Shown here piece by piece: positions 42,266 through 51,403 of a DNA stretch of 64,000 nucleotides. The DNA comes from Thermasporomyces composti. GTDB lineage: Bacteria; Actinomycetota; Actinomycetes; Propionibacteriales; Actinopolymorphaceae. The notes below the pieces were generated by a model, which saw only the letters and a list, made by a program, of their open reading frames with translations, was not told the DNA's origin and did no database searches. A program made the translations under genes and the position numbers. The stretch's first letter is position 1, and each line of letters starts with the position of its first letter. The stretch spans positions 992,001 to 1,056,000 of the forward strand of contig NZ_QTUC01000001.1 in NCBI RefSeq assembly GCF_003386795.1. The letters run 5' to 3'.

Positions 42266-43438
42266 TCAGTACGACGGCTTGTGCGGCTCGATCTGGCTCA
42301 CCCACGCCGAGATGCCGCCCGCGACGTGCACGGCGTCGGAGAAGCCCGCGCCCTTCACCGCGGCGAGGGCCTCCGCCGAACGACCGCCCACCTTGCAGTG
42401 GAGCACGATCTGCTTGTCCTTCGGCAGCTTCTCGAACGCCTCGCCGGTCAGGAACTCGCCCTTCGGGATGAGGATCGAGCCCGGGATGTTGACGATCTCG
42501 TACTCGTTGGGCTCCCGGACGTCCACCAGCACGAAGTCGCGCTCACCCCGCTCGCGGGCGTCCAGCCACTCCTTGAGGGTGCGCACGTCGATCGTGGAGT
42601 CCTGGATCGCCGCGGCCGCCTCGTCCGAGATCGCGCCGCAGAACGCCTCGTAGTCGATCAGCTCGGTGATCTCCGGGGTGTTCGGGTCCTTGTTGATCTT
42701 CAGCTCACGCCAGCTCATCTCCAGCGCGTCGAAGATCAGCAGCCGGCCGATGAGCGGCTCGCCGATACCGGTGATGAGCTTGATCGCCTCGTTGACCATG
42801 ACCGAGCCGATCGACGCGCAGAGCACGCCGAGCACGCCACCCTCAGCACAGGACGGCACCATGCCCGGCGGCGGGGGCTCCGGGTACAGGTCGCGGTACT
42901 GGGGGCCGTACTTGGCCCAGAACACGCTCACCTGGCCCTCGAACCGGAAGATCGAGCCCCACACGTACGGCTTGCCGAGGATGACCGCGGCGTCGTTGAC
43001 CAGGTAGCGGGTCGCGAAGTTGTCGGTGCCGTCGAGGATCAGGTCGTAGCCGGAGAAGATCTCCAGCGCGTTGGAGGAGTCCAGCCGCTCCTCATGGAGG
43101 ATGACGTTGACGTGGGGGTTGACCTCGGCGATCGACTCCTTGGCGGAGACGGCCTTGGACTTGCCCACGTCGCTCTGCCCGTGGATCACCTGGCGCTGCA
43201 GGTTGGACTCGTCCACGACGTCGAAGTCGACGATGCCGAGCGTGCCCACCCCGGCGGCGGCCAGGTAGAGGAGGGCAGGGCTTCCGAGGCCGCCGGCTCC
43301 GATGACCAGGACCTTGGCGTTCTTCAGTCGCTTCTGCCCGGTCATGCCCACTTCGGGAATGATGATGTGCCGGGAGTAGCGGCGAACCTCGTCGACGGTG
43401 AGCTCGTCCGCTGGTTCGACGAGAGGCGGCAGGGACAC
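42266..43438 (-). CDS. moeZ: Adenylyltransferase/sulfurtransferase MoeZ
   Basis: The 390-residue protein joins an E1-like domain to a rhodanese domain. The E1-like part has RYSRHIIIPEVGMTGQKRL, GAGGLGSPALLYLA, DFDVVDESNLQRQ and DGTDNFATRYLVND. The rhodanese part (about 280-390) has VDVREPNEYEIVNIPGS, then the active cysteine in HCKVGGRSAEA. It activates and sulfurates ubiquitin-like carriers (MoaD, CysO and others) for molybdopterin, cysteine and thio-cofactors. The usual CxxC zinc ligands of E. coli MoeB are absent, as in other actinobacterial MoeZ. GAGGAG six bases before GTG 43438 fixes the start. Confidence 0.95.
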   Translation of the reverse strand: MSLPPLVEPADELTVDEVRRYSRHIIIPEVGMTGQKRLKNAKVLVIGAGGLGSPALLYLAAAGVGTLGIVDFDVVDESNLQRQVIHGQSDVGKSKAVSAKESIAEVNPHVNVILHEERLDSSNALEIFSGYDLILDGTDNFATRYLVNDAAVILGKPYVWGSIFRFEGQVSVFWAKYGPQYRDLYPEPPPPGMVPSCAEGGVLGVLCASIGSVMVNEAIKLITGIGEPLIGRLLIFDALEMSWRELKINKDPNTPEITELIDYEAFCGAISDEAAAAIQDSTIDVRTLKEWLDARERGERDFVLVDVREPNEYEIVNIPGSILIPKGEFLTGEAFEKLPKDKQIVLHCKVGGRSAEALAAVKGAGFSDAVHVAGGISAWVSQIEPHKPSY

Positions 43439-43577
43439 AGGCGACTCCTCACGTGGTCGGATCTCTTCGACACCAACCGGCGCTATGCCTTCCATGTTCC
43501 CGCACCGGTGCTCCAGCACCGGTCGGACGGTCCCGCACCCGTCCACCGCCGGCCGTCGTGGCTCCGGCGTCGCGGCA

Positions 43578-43619
43578 GAACGAGCGGTGCTCGGCCTGGA
43601 ACGAGCGATGCTCGGCCTG
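43578..43619. repeat. Contiguous 21-bp tandem duplication
   Basis: GAACGAGCGGTGCTCGGCCTG is followed directly by a copy with one change, between the aldo-keto reductase stop and moeZ. Confidence 0.8.
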
Positions 43620-43640
43620 GGGACCGGCCGCCGGCGGGCG

Positions 43641-44582
43641 TCACGCTCCTGGCGGTGGGACGATCGCGTCGATCTCCGCCAGCTCCTCCGCGGTCGGCTC
43701 CCACTCCCCAGCGGCGGCGTTCGCCTTGACCTGCTCCGGGGTCGTCGCGCCGGCGATCACCGAGGCGCAACCGGGCTGGGCCGCGAGGGCGCCGATCGCG
43801 ATCTCCAGCAACGACCGCCCGTGCCGCTCACCCCAGCTCACCAGCGCCTCGACCCTGTCGAGCTTCTCCTCGGTCACGTAGTCCTCGCGTCCGGCGAGCC
43901 GGGAGTTGGCCGGGATGGGCTGGCCACGTCGCACCTTCCCGGTCAGCAACCCGTTGGCGAGCGGGAAGTACGGCAGCACGCCCAAGCCGTAGTGCCGAGC
44001 CGCGGGCACGAGGTCGGCCTCGACTCCCCGCTCCAGCAGCGACCAGTGGTTCTGAGCCGACACGAACGGCGTGGTGCCCAGCTCCCGGGCGACGTGCGCG
44101 GCCTCCGCGAGGCGCCAGGCGGAGAAGTTGGAGTGGCCGATGTAGCGGACCTTGCCTTCCTTCACCAGCTCGTCCAACGCGGCGAGCGTCTCCGCGATCG
44201 GGGTGTGCGGGTCGGGACGGTGGATCTGGTACAGGTCGATGTAGTCGGTCCGCAGCCGCCGCAACGAGGCCTCGACGGCACGTCGGATATAGGCGCGGCT
44301 GCCCGGTGCGCCCGCGGCCGGACCGTAGCCCATCTCGCTCGCGAACTTGGTGGCCAGCACCACCTGGTCACGCCGGCCCTTGAGCACCTGGCCGAGCAGC
44401 TCCTCCGAACCGCCCCGGTTGCCGTAGGAGTCGGCGGTGTCGAAGAACGTGATCCCGGCGTCCAGCGCGGCGTCGACGACCGCGCGGGTGCGATCCAGGT
44501 CGAGCCGGCTGCCGAAGTTGTTGCACCCGAGGCCCACGACGGACACGCGCAGGCCGGACGTCCCCAAGAAGCGGTAGCGCAT
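43641..44582 (-). CDS. Aldo-keto reductase
   Basis: The 313-residue TIM-barrel protein has the AKR tetrad: D in FFDTADSYGNRGG, its tyrosine, K in ATKFASEMG, and H in YQIHRPD. GLTGKV-like LLTGKVRRGQPIP and the C-terminal NADPH pocket (SVIAGATTPEQVKANAAA) follow. It probably reduces aldehydes or ketones with NADPH. Length and motifs resemble the AKR11/13 (YhdN/GSP69-type) branch. It starts near the divergent LigD-type gene. Confidence 0.9.
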   Translation of the reverse strand: MRYRFLGTSGLRVSVVGLGCNNFGSRLDLDRTRAVVDAALDAGITFFDTADSYGNRGGSEELLGQVLKGRRDQVVLATKFASEMGYGPAAGAPGSRAYIRRAVEASLRRLRTDYIDLYQIHRPDPHTPIAETLAALDELVKEGKVRYIGHSNFSAWRLAEAAHVARELGTTPFVSAQNHWSLLERGVEADLVPAARHYGLGVLPYFPLANGLLTGKVRRGQPIPANSRLAGREDYVTEEKLDRVEALVSWGERHGRSLLEIAIGALAAQPGCASVIAGATTPEQVKANAAAGEWEPTAEELAEIDAIVPPPGA

Positions 44583-44677
44583 GACGGCGAGCCTATCCAC
44601 GGCCCCGCGGTCACGCGCGGCACGCCGTTCACCCAGAGATCACCGCGTGGTGTGGCGGCGGGGAGCAGGATGGGCCC

Positions 44678-45598
44678 ATGGGAGTCGACAGCGGCGGGAC
44701 CGTCCGCGTGCGTGTGGACCGGCACGTCCTGCAGCTGTCCAACCTCGACAAGGTGCTCTATCCGCGCACCGGGTTCACCAAGGGCGAGGTCATCGACTAC
44801 TACAGCCGGGTTGCCGACGTCCTGCTCCCCCACCTCGAGTCCCGGCCGCTGACGCGTAAACGGTGGCCGGACGGCGTCGAGGGCGAAGCCTTCTTCGAGA
44901 AGAACAAGCCTCGCGGCACACCCTCCTGGGTGCGCACGGTGACCATCGACTCCCCGGGCAGCACCCGCGGATCGGAGGTCGTCGAGTACGTCGTCGTGGA
45001 TCGGCTCGCGACGCTGGTCTGGCTGGCCAACCTCGCGGCACTCGAGCTGCACGTGCCGCAGTGGCGCGTCGGCCCGCGAGGCCGGGTCCACCACCCGGAT
45101 CTCGTGGTCGTCGACCTCGATCCCGGGCCACCCGCGGACCTGGTGGCGTGCTGTCGAGTCGCGCTCCTGCTCCGTGATCTGCTTGACGCTGACGGCCTGC
45201 GCGCGTGGCCGAAGACCTCCGGCTCGAAGGGGATGCAGCTGTACGTGCCCGTGGAGGAGACGCCGGGCGAGACCACCTCGGCCTACACGCGCGAGCTGGC
45301 TGAGCGGCTCGCGCGCGACCATCCCGACCTGGTCGTGGCATCGATGACCAAGTCGCTGCGCAAGGGGAAGGTCTTCCTCGACTGGAGTCAGAACAACCCG
45401 GCCAAGACCACCGTCGCCCCCTACTCGCTGCGTGGCCTGGAGCGACCGACCGTCTCCACGCCCGTGACGTGGGAGGAGGTGGAGGCGTGCCGGACCGTGG
45501 GCGACCTCACCTTCGAGGCGACCGACGTGCTCGACCGCATCCAGGCCATGGGCGACCTGTTCGCGCCGCTGACCACGACCCGGCAACGACTTCCCTGA
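44678..45598 (+). CDS. Stand-alone LigD-type DNA polymerase/primase domain
   Basis: The 306-residue protein consists only of the LigD polymerase domain (archaeo-eukaryotic primase fold). It has SNLDKVLYPRTGFTKGEVIDYY, the metal-binding DLDPG at 146-150, TSGSKGMQLYVP at ~180-191, and FLDWSQNNPAKTTVAPYSLR. Ligase and 3'-phosphoesterase domains are missing. Such enzymes fill gaps, add ribonucleotides or prime, and act with Ku or repair factors in end joining. At the position usually histidine in SGxKGxH the protein has glutamine, Q187. No ku gene is in the window. ATG 44678 gives the typical start. Confidence 0.9.
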   Translation: MGVDSGGTVRVRVDRHVLQLSNLDKVLYPRTGFTKGEVIDYYSRVADVLLPHLESRPLTRKRWPDGVEGEAFFEKNKPRGTPSWVRTVTIDSPGSTRGSEVVEYVVVDRLATLVWLANLAALELHVPQWRVGPRGRVHHPDLVVVDLDPGPPADLVACCRVALLLRDLLDADGLRAWPKTSGSKGMQLYVPVEETPGETTSAYTRELAERLARDHPDLVVASMTKSLRKGKVFLDWSQNNPAKTTVAPYSLRGLERPTVSTPVTWEEVEACRTVGDLTFEATDVLDRIQAMGDLFAPLTTTRQRLP

Positions 45599-45963
45599 GC
45601 CGGAGGATCCCCGGAGCTCGCGGGCTCAGGCGAACACCGCGAGGTGAGAAGCCGGGAGCAGGTGAGAAGCCGGACAGCGACCCCCTCGCCGGACCGTCCC
45701 GGGCGAGAGCCACTTTCGGCGGGTTGGTGGCGCTGCGTGGCGCCTGCCCCGGACGCCGTCCCGCTCGTCGTACCTTCCTGGCCGAATCACCGCTAGTGTC
45801 GTGGCTAGGCGGGCGGTCCCGGCCGGCGACGACCGTGGGGTGGTCATTCGTGGCCAACCTCGCAGGTGTCGCCGAAGGGCACCCGTCCGGCTCCCGGCGG
45901 TTCGAGTGGGCGACGGGAGTCGCCGACTGCCACAGACTCGGCCGAGCAGAGGAGGCGAGCGCC
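45599..45963. other. Non-coding gap with a short direct repeat
   Basis: No gene is supported here. AGGTGAGAAGCCGG occurs twice (45642-45655 and 45660-45673, 18-bp period). The rest is GC-rich DNA without ribosome-binding sites. Confidence 0.5.
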
Positions 45964-46140
45964 GTGTCCGACATCGAGGTCCCGTACGAGGACGCGCTGG
46001 AGAACACGCCGGTCGACGAGGAGGAGGACGACGAGCAGGTCGAGCTGCGGGCCGACCAGCTCGACCTGGAAGCGCCCGTCGCTGACGTGTTCGAACAGCA
46101 GCTCAGGGTCGACATCGACGAAGACGATGAGTACCAGTGA
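45964..46140 (+). CDS. Small acidic protein upstream of tetR
   Basis: The 58-residue product is strongly acidic (VDEEEDDEQVELRADQLDLE, and DEDDEYQ at the end). It has a short VADVFEQQLRV helix and no domain I know. GGAGG eight bases before GTG 45964 supports translation. Similar small acidic proteins precede the TetR gene at this position in other actinobacteria, as I recall. It may bind a basic partner or be disordered. Confidence 0.7.
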   Translation: MSDIEVPYEDALENTPVDEEEDDEQVELRADQLDLEAPVADVFEQQLRVDIDEDDEYQ

Positions 46141-46256
46141 GGCCGCTGAGCCACCACGAGGTGGTCTCGACGAGATCGCCGTGGTGACCTGCCGGGGCCC
46201 GGCCTGCCCACGCCGGCGGTGACGAGGGCCGGCAGTGAGGAGGGATCGAGGTGACG

Positions 46257-46877
46257 ATGTCCGACACTCGCCCACGGAGCGGCCGGATGCCCCGGCAGGA
46301 GCGGCGCGCGCAGCTCCTTGACGCCGCACGCGAGGTGTTCGTCTCAGTCGGCTACCACGCCGCCTCCATGGACGACATCGCCGAGCGCGCGGGCGTCAGC
46401 AAGCCCGTGCTCTACCAGCACTTCCCGAGCAAGCTGGACCTCTACCTCGCGTTGCTGGACGCCTCGTGCGAGGAGCTCGTCGAAGCGGTGCGCTCCGCGC
46501 TCGCCTCCACCACCGACAACCAGCAGCGCGTCTGGGCGACCATGGACGCCTACCTCGGCTTCGTGGGCGACGAGAAGGGCGCGTTCCGTCTGGTCTTCGA
46601 GTCCGACCTCACCAACGAGCCGGCCGTCCGCGAACGCGTGGATCGGGTCAGCCGCGATTGCGCGGAGGCGATCTCCCAGGTCATCGAGGAGGACACCGGC
46701 CTGCCCCGGGAGGAGTCGATGCTTCTCGCCGCTGGGCTGGCCGGGATGGGCCAGGTGACGGCCCGGTGGTGGGTGTCGAGCGGCGGCTCCATCGATCGTG
46801 AGGAAGCGGCGCGATTCCTCGCCACGCTCGCCTGGCGCGGCATCCGTGGGTTCCCCCGGGCCGGCACCGAAGGGTGA
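46257..46877 (+). CDS. TetR-family transcriptional regulator
   Basis: The 206-residue protein has an N-terminal TetR domain (RRAQLLDAAREVFVSVGYHA, then MDDIAERAGVSKPVLYQHFP) and a C-terminal ligand and dimer domain. It corresponds to Rv3208. GAGG five bases before ATG 46257 fits; GTG 46251 is possible. No palindrome was identified near it. Targets are unknown; neighbours DUF3107 and GlsB-like are candidates. Confidence 0.9.
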   Translation: MSDTRPRSGRMPRQERRAQLLDAAREVFVSVGYHAASMDDIAERAGVSKPVLYQHFPSKLDLYLALLDASCEELVEAVRSALASTTDNQQRVWATMDAYLGFVGDEKGAFRLVFESDLTNEPAVRERVDRVSRDCAEAISQVIEEDTGLPREESMLLAAGLAGMGQVTARWWVSSGGSIDREEAARFLATLAWRGIRGFPRAGTEG

Positions 46878-47086
46878 ACCTGGCGCCCGGCGCGGGCTGG
46901 CCTGGCGCCCCGGGTCCTCCCAGCAGGCTTCGCCACCCTCGGCGAACCGGGGCGGGCCACCGACTGGTGGTGGTCTGGGCTAGCCTCGACAACGGCGGTC
47001 CTGGCTCGTCCCCCAGGGGCACGGACCGATCGCTCGGAACGACCGGGCCTGGCCGAGGCCCACTCGGAAGCGAAAGAGGGTGACCT

Positions 47087-47311
47087 GTGGAGGTCAAGAT
47101 CGGCGTCCTGCACGCTCCGCGGGAGATCGTGCTCGAGAGCGACGAGCGGCCCGAGGACATCGAAGCCGCCGTGAGCAAGGCTCTCCAGGCGTCCGACGGC
47201 CTGCTCAGCCTGGTCGACGAGAAGGGCCGCCGCGTCTTGGTCCCCGCCGACCGCATCGCCTACATCGAGATCGGGCCGCAGCTGCGCCGCATCGGCTTCG
47301 GCGCCATGTGA
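47087..47311 (+). CDS. DUF3107 protein
   Basis: The 74-residue protein (VEVKIGVLHAPREIVLESDE at the start, GPQLRRIGFG at the end) matches DUF3107, the family of the mycobacterial 9.4-kDa T-cell antigen TB9.4 (Rv3208A). It looks like a small beta-rich cytoplasmic protein ending in VPADRIAYIEIG. AGAGGG lies before GTG 47087. Its role is unknown; it always follows the TetR gene in this conserved order. Confidence 0.9.
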   Translation: MEVKIGVLHAPREIVLESDERPEDIEAAVSKALQASDGLLSLVDEKGRRVLVPADRIAYIEIGPQLRRIGFGAM

Positions 47312-47444
47312 CGCCCCCGGGCCGTGCGGCACAGGGGAGCCCGTTTCGTCCTGGTTTTCTCCCTTCGACGCCACAACACAGCGTCATGTGCCCACCACTC
47401 TCCGCCTCTCCGGAGTAGCGTGGCCGGGGAGGGAGGGATGGCCC

Positions 47445-47714
47445 ATGAGCATCATCGGCGTCATCATCGCGGGGATCATCATCGGCCTGCTCGGCAAGTG
47501 GGTGGCTCCCAAGCACCGCGACAACATCCCGCTGTGGCTCACCGTCATCTGCGGGATCGCCGGTGTCCTGGTCGGCTACTGGCTGGCTGGGCTCTTCGGG
47601 GTCGCCGAGACCTCGGGGGTCGACTGGATTCGGTGGCTGATCAGCATCGCGGTGGCGGCGATCTTCGTCATCATCGCGGCGAGCCTCACCGCGCGCCGCG
47701 GTAGCAGGATCTGA
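47445..47714 (+). CDS. GlsB/YeaQ/YmgE-like small membrane protein
   Basis: The 89-residue protein has three hydrophobic segments with Gly-rich starts (SIIGVIIAGIIIGLLGKWVA, ICGIAGVLVGYWLAGL and WLISIAVAAIFVIIAAS). This is the transglycosylase-associated or stress-response family found as GlsB/YeaQ/YmgE. GGAGGG precedes ATG 47445. Function is unknown; these proteins are induced by envelope stress in other bacteria. Confidence 0.85.
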   Translation: MSIIGVIIAGIIIGLLGKWVAPKHRDNIPLWLTVICGIAGVLVGYWLAGLFGVAETSGVDWIRWLISIAVAAIFVIIAASLTARRGSRI

Positions 47715-47745
47715 CCGGCGGTTCGACGAGGGGGCGTCGCCTCGT

Positions 47746-48471
47746 TCAGGCGTCCAAGCCCAGCGTCGCCATGCGTTGGACGTGCTTCTCGGTGAGTCGG
47801 GCGAACATCCGCCCGATCGCCGCGAGGTCCATCCCCGGTCGGTCGACTCCGCCCACGAGGAGGGCGGTCAAGGCGTCTCGTTCGGCCGCGACTCGCTGGG
47901 CCTGGGCAAGCGCCTCCCCGACCAGGCGGCGTCCCCACAGTGCGAGCCGGCCGGCGACCCTGGGGTCGTCCGCGATCGCCTTGCGAACCCGGTCGACGAC
48001 GAAGCTCACCTGCCCGGAGTTCTCGAGCACCTCGAAGACGAGCGCTCGGGTGTCGGCATCGACGAGGGCAGCGACCTCGCGGTAGAAGTCCGTGGCTATC
48101 CCGTCGCCGACGTACGCCTTGACCAGGCCCTCCAGCCAGTCCGACGGAGCGGTGTGGCGGTGGAAGGAGTCGAGCGCGGTCCGAAACGGCTCCATGGCGG
48201 CGACCGGGTCGACACCCAGGTCCTGCAGTCGGTCCCGGAGCCGCTCGAAGTGGTGGAACTCGGTCACGGCCAACGCCGCGAGCGCGGCCTTGTCCTCCAG
48301 GGTCGGTGCCAAGGTGGCGTCGTCCGCGAGCCGCTCGAAGGCCGTCAGCTCACCGTAGGCGAGGACCCCGAGCAGGTCGATGACGGCCTCCCGGTAGACC
48401 GGGTCGTCGTAGGCCGCGACACCCGCCAAGCTCGTGTCCTGCTCGACCGCTCGCGGCTCGCTCTCGCTCAT
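47746..48471 (-). CDS. Ferritin-like fold protein (Rv3210c family)
   Basis: The 241-residue protein is all-helical. It has carboxylates and histidine placed as in ferritin-like diiron or tRNA-hydroxylase proteins (AYGELTAFERL, then VTEFHHFERLRDRL, then TDFYREVAALVD). A complete EXXH pair is not certain. It is the counterpart of Rv3210c, and its substrate is unknown. A 31-base gap to the convergent GlsB-like gene contains a weak ACGAGG/CCTCGT hairpin. Confidence 0.8.
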   Translation of the reverse strand: MSESEPRAVEQDTSLAGVAAYDDPVYREAVIDLLGVLAYGELTAFERLADDATLAPTLEDKAALAALAVTEFHHFERLRDRLQDLGVDPVAAMEPFRTALDSFHRHTAPSDWLEGLVKAYVGDGIATDFYREVAALVDADTRALVFEVLENSGQVSFVVDRVRKAIADDPRVAGRLALWGRRLVGEALAQAQRVAAERDALTALLVGGVDRPGMDLAAIGRMFARLTEKHVQRMATLGLDA

Positions 48472-48625
48472 AGCTCGAGCCTAGAGCGACCCGCGACGGG
48501 CGGTTTCAGTACCCGGCGCCCACACGTCCGAAGATGGTCTGGTTGCCTGCCCTGTCGACGCCGAGGAGGTGCCGCGCCAACGTCGCCCCGGACTCGGGGC
48601 GGACGACGGATAGACTGCGCAACGA

Positions 48626-48645
48626 GGAGGCGGCCGACCGCCTCC
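48626..48645 (+). promoter_or_regulatory. Hairpin in the RhlE leader
   Basis: GGAGGCGG and CCGCCTCC pair perfectly (8 bp) around CCGA. It lies 10 bases downstream of a possible -10 TAGACT (48611-48616) and about 80 bases before the helicase start. The leader may fold strongly and be opened by its own product. Confidence 0.4.
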
Positions 48646-48728
48646 CCTGTGCCTAGAGGGTGGCGGCTCCTCGGCACCGCCGGGGAAGGCCCCTCTCCCA
48701 CCCCGACTCCACCACGCCGCCAGGCGTC

Positions 48729-50408
48729 ATGAGCAAAGGGCGAGAAGCACTGACGACGTTCAAGGATCTTGGGGCGCTGCCCGACATCGTTGAGGCGCTC
48801 GAGCGCGTCGGCATCTCCGAGCCGTTCCCGATCCAGGAGATGGCCATCCCCATCGCGCTCACCGGCAGTGACCTGATCGCGCAAGCGCGGACGGGCACCG
48901 GCAAGACGCTCGCGTTCGGCATCCCGCTGCTCCAGCGCATCGTCGGGCCTCGAGACCGCGACTACGCCCACCTCGACGCGCCCGGCAAGCCGCAGGCCCT
49001 GGTCGTCGTGCCGACCCGCGAGCTCGCGATTCAAGTAGCCGACGACCTCACCGCCGCCGCCGCGCTGCTCGGCACCCGGATCATCACCGTCTACGGCGGC
49101 GTCGCCTACGAGGCGCAGCTGGAGGCGCTGGCGAAGGGGGTCGACGTCGTGGTCGGCACCCCGGGCCGACTCCTGGACCTCGCCGACCGCGGCGCCCTGA
49201 CGCTCTCCCACGTCAAGGTGCTGGTGCTCGACGAGGCCGACCGCATGCTCGACCTCGGCTTCCTGCCCGACATCGAGCGGCTGATCGAGCTCACCCACGA
49301 GCTGCGCCAGACGATGCTGTTCTCGGCGACCATGCCGGCTGACATCGTCGCGTTGGCTCGCCGGCACATGCGCCATCCGGTCAACGTGCGGGCGGAGGCG
49401 GCCGGCGAGAGCGAGGTCGTTCCGGCCACCGCCCAGTTCGTCTACCGCTGCCACGAGCTCGACAAGCCCGAGGTGCTCGCCCGTGTCCTCCAGGCCGAGA
49501 ACCGTGGCAAGGTCATGGTCTTCTGCACGACCAAGCGTGCCGCGCAGCGGGTGGCCGACGACCTCGCCGAGCGCGGGTTCGCCGCCACCGCCATCCACGG
49601 TGACATGGGTCAGGTCGCCCGGGAGCGAGCGTTGGACGCGTTCCGGCAGGGCGAGGTGGACGTCCTGGTCGCGACCGACGTCGCGGCCCGCGGGATCGAC
49701 GTCGAGGGCGTGACCCACGTCGTCAACTACACCTGCCCCGACGACGAGAAGACCTACCTGCACCGGATCGGACGGACCGGCAGGGCCGGCGCGGCCGGCA
49801 TCGCGGTGGCCTTCATCGACTGGCCGGATGTCCCGAAGTGGAAGGCCATCAACGCCGCTCTCCAGCTGCCCTTCGACGAGCCGGTCGAGACCTACTCCAC
49901 GTCCGAGCACCTCTACCACGACCTCGGCATCCCGAAGGACGCCGGTGGACGGGTGGGCGAGCCCCGCTCCTCGCAGATCACCGCGACCGGCCGGAGCCGG
50001 CGGCGTTCCCGCCGAGGGCGTGAGGACGATCGCCGAGGTCGCCGTGAGGAGCGTGGTCGGCGGTCCCGCCAGGGCACCGAGACGCGAGACGGCGAGGAGC
50101 GCACGGAACGCCGGACCAGACGTCGTCGTCGGCGCCGCCTGCGGCGCGGAGTCCCGGTCGAGGAAGGGACGCCGACCACTGACGCGCCAGCGAGGACCGA
50201 CGCCGCATCGAGCGCTGAGGCCGTCGAGAGCACAGACGCAACGGAGGGGGCCGAAGCGGTGTCGTCCGATGCGCAGCCGGCTGACGCGTCGAACCCCGGT
50301 GCGCAGCGTTCGACGCGGCGGCGGCGTCGGATCCGGCGCTGGCGCGGTGTGATCCGTGGCGAGGCCACGACCTCCGGCCCCGGCGAGCAGGACACGTCCT
50401 CCACGTAG
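48729..50408 (+). CDS. rhlE: DEAD-box RNA helicase RhlE
   Basis: The 559-residue protein has all DEAD motifs: the Q motif, ARTGTGKT, PTRELA, GG, TPGRLLDL, DEAD at the Walker B, SAT, the TDVAARGID region and HRIGRTGRAG. After ~residue 400 comes a long basic tail with Arg clusters (RRRRRRRLRR, RRRRRIRRWRG) around acidic and Ser/Thr-rich stretches, which should tether it to RNA. It is the counterpart of Rv3211. It unwinds RNA in ribosome assembly or decay. ATG 48729 has a weak ribosome-binding site and a structured leader. Confidence 0.94.
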   Translation: MSKGREALTTFKDLGALPDIVEALERVGISEPFPIQEMAIPIALTGSDLIAQARTGTGKTLAFGIPLLQRIVGPRDRDYAHLDAPGKPQALVVVPTRELAIQVADDLTAAAALLGTRIITVYGGVAYEAQLEALAKGVDVVVGTPGRLLDLADRGALTLSHVKVLVLDEADRMLDLGFLPDIERLIELTHELRQTMLFSATMPADIVALARRHMRHPVNVRAEAAGESEVVPATAQFVYRCHELDKPEVLARVLQAENRGKVMVFCTTKRAAQRVADDLAERGFAATAIHGDMGQVARERALDAFRQGEVDVLVATDVAARGIDVEGVTHVVNYTCPDDEKTYLHRIGRTGRAGAAGIAVAFIDWPDVPKWKAINAALQLPFDEPVETYSTSEHLYHDLGIPKDAGGRVGEPRSSQITATGRSRRRSRRGREDDRRGRREERGRRSRQGTETRDGEERTERRTRRRRRRRLRRGVPVEEGTPTTDAPARTDAASSAEAVESTDATEGAEAVSSDAQPADASNPGAQRSTRRRRRIRRWRGVIRGEATTSGPGEQDTSST

Positions 50409-50501
50409 CCCAGGAGTGCACCCCTCAGCGGCACGGTTTGCTCAGGAGCGGGCTACGCGGGAGCGTCGCCGCAGGTCGGTCACCCGGCCCGCCACCCTCG
50501 G

Positions 50502-51185
50502 TCACGCCAGGACGATGACGGGAGTGCCGGGCGGCGCGAAGTCCCACAGCGCCTTGGCGTCCGGCCGCGCCTGGCGCACGCAGCCGTCGGACAACGACTG
50601 ACCGAGCTGGTCCAGCCGCTGCACCGGCTTGCCTGTCTTGATGTCGACGGGGATGTCGTGGAAGCCGATGGCCGCGTTGCGCCCGAAGGTGAACGTCACC
50701 ATGTACTGCATCCGCTCGGTGCCGTGCCAGCTCGTGGTGTAGCGCCGCTTGCGGATGACCTTGTACGTACCGGGCCGGACCTGGTTGAACCTGGTGCCCG
50801 AGACCAGGTAGGTGCGGACCACCTCGTTGCGCTCGTTCACCAGCCACACGCGGTTCGCGGACAACGCGTAGACGATGCGCTTACCGCTCCCGCTCCCCGG
50901 TGGCAGTGCCGTGGGGTTGGGGCTGGGGCGTCGTGGTGAGGGTGTGGCCGATGCGGTGGTCGTCCGCGGCGAGGGCGCTGGTGAGGTGTCCCGCCTCGCT
51001 CGGTCCGCGACGACTCGGGTGCGCTCGGCGAGGTCGGCCTCGGCCGTGACGCTGGTCGGCGACAGGTCCACCGGCAGCACGCCCGCACCGCCGAGGAGAG
51101 CGACCACGAACGTGAGGGCGGACGTCGTCGCCGCCACCACCCGTCCACGTCGACGACGCGGGCGCCGGTGGCTGGCGTGCTTCAT
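50502..51185 (-). CDS. Secreted L,D-transpeptidase (YkuD domain)
   Basis: The 227-residue precursor has a basic N-terminus and a signal helix (about 20-40, TSALTFVVALLGGAGVLP). A Pro/Thr/Ser-rich linker follows (~80-105), then a YkuD domain with IGFHDIPVD (catalytic histidine) and SDGCVRQ (catalytic cysteine). It should crosslink peptidoglycan by 3-3 bonds or attach proteins. The usual SHGC signature is SDGC here, which occurs in a side branch of the family. GGGAGGGG eight bases before ATG 51185 fixes the start. Confidence 0.9.
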   Translation of the reverse strand: MKHASHRRPRRRRGRVVAATTSALTFVVALLGGAGVLPVDLSPTSVTAEADLAERTRVVADRARRDTSPAPSPRTTTASATPSPRRPSPNPTALPPGSGSGKRIVYALSANRVWLVNERNEVVRTYLVSGTRFNQVRPGTYKVIRKRRYTTSWHGTERMQYMVTFTFGRNAAIGFHDIPVDIKTGKPVQRLDQLGQSLSDGCVRQARPDAKALWDFAPPGTPVIVLA

Positions 51186-51403
51186 CCGTGAAGCCCCTCC
51201 CTCCGTGCGTCCTGCGTGCGGTGGTCCGCCCAGGTCGTGGACGAGCACCAGGGCGTCCAGAACGTGGACGGGTGAAGATTGTCACGACTCGGCAACGATC
51301 GCAAATGTCCCGGCGTGGCGCCGTCACGCCACCACACGAAGCGCCCGTGCCTCCGCCTCACCGCCCCGTCCGCAACCCAGCGAACACGCCGGTCGGCGGC
51401 CTT

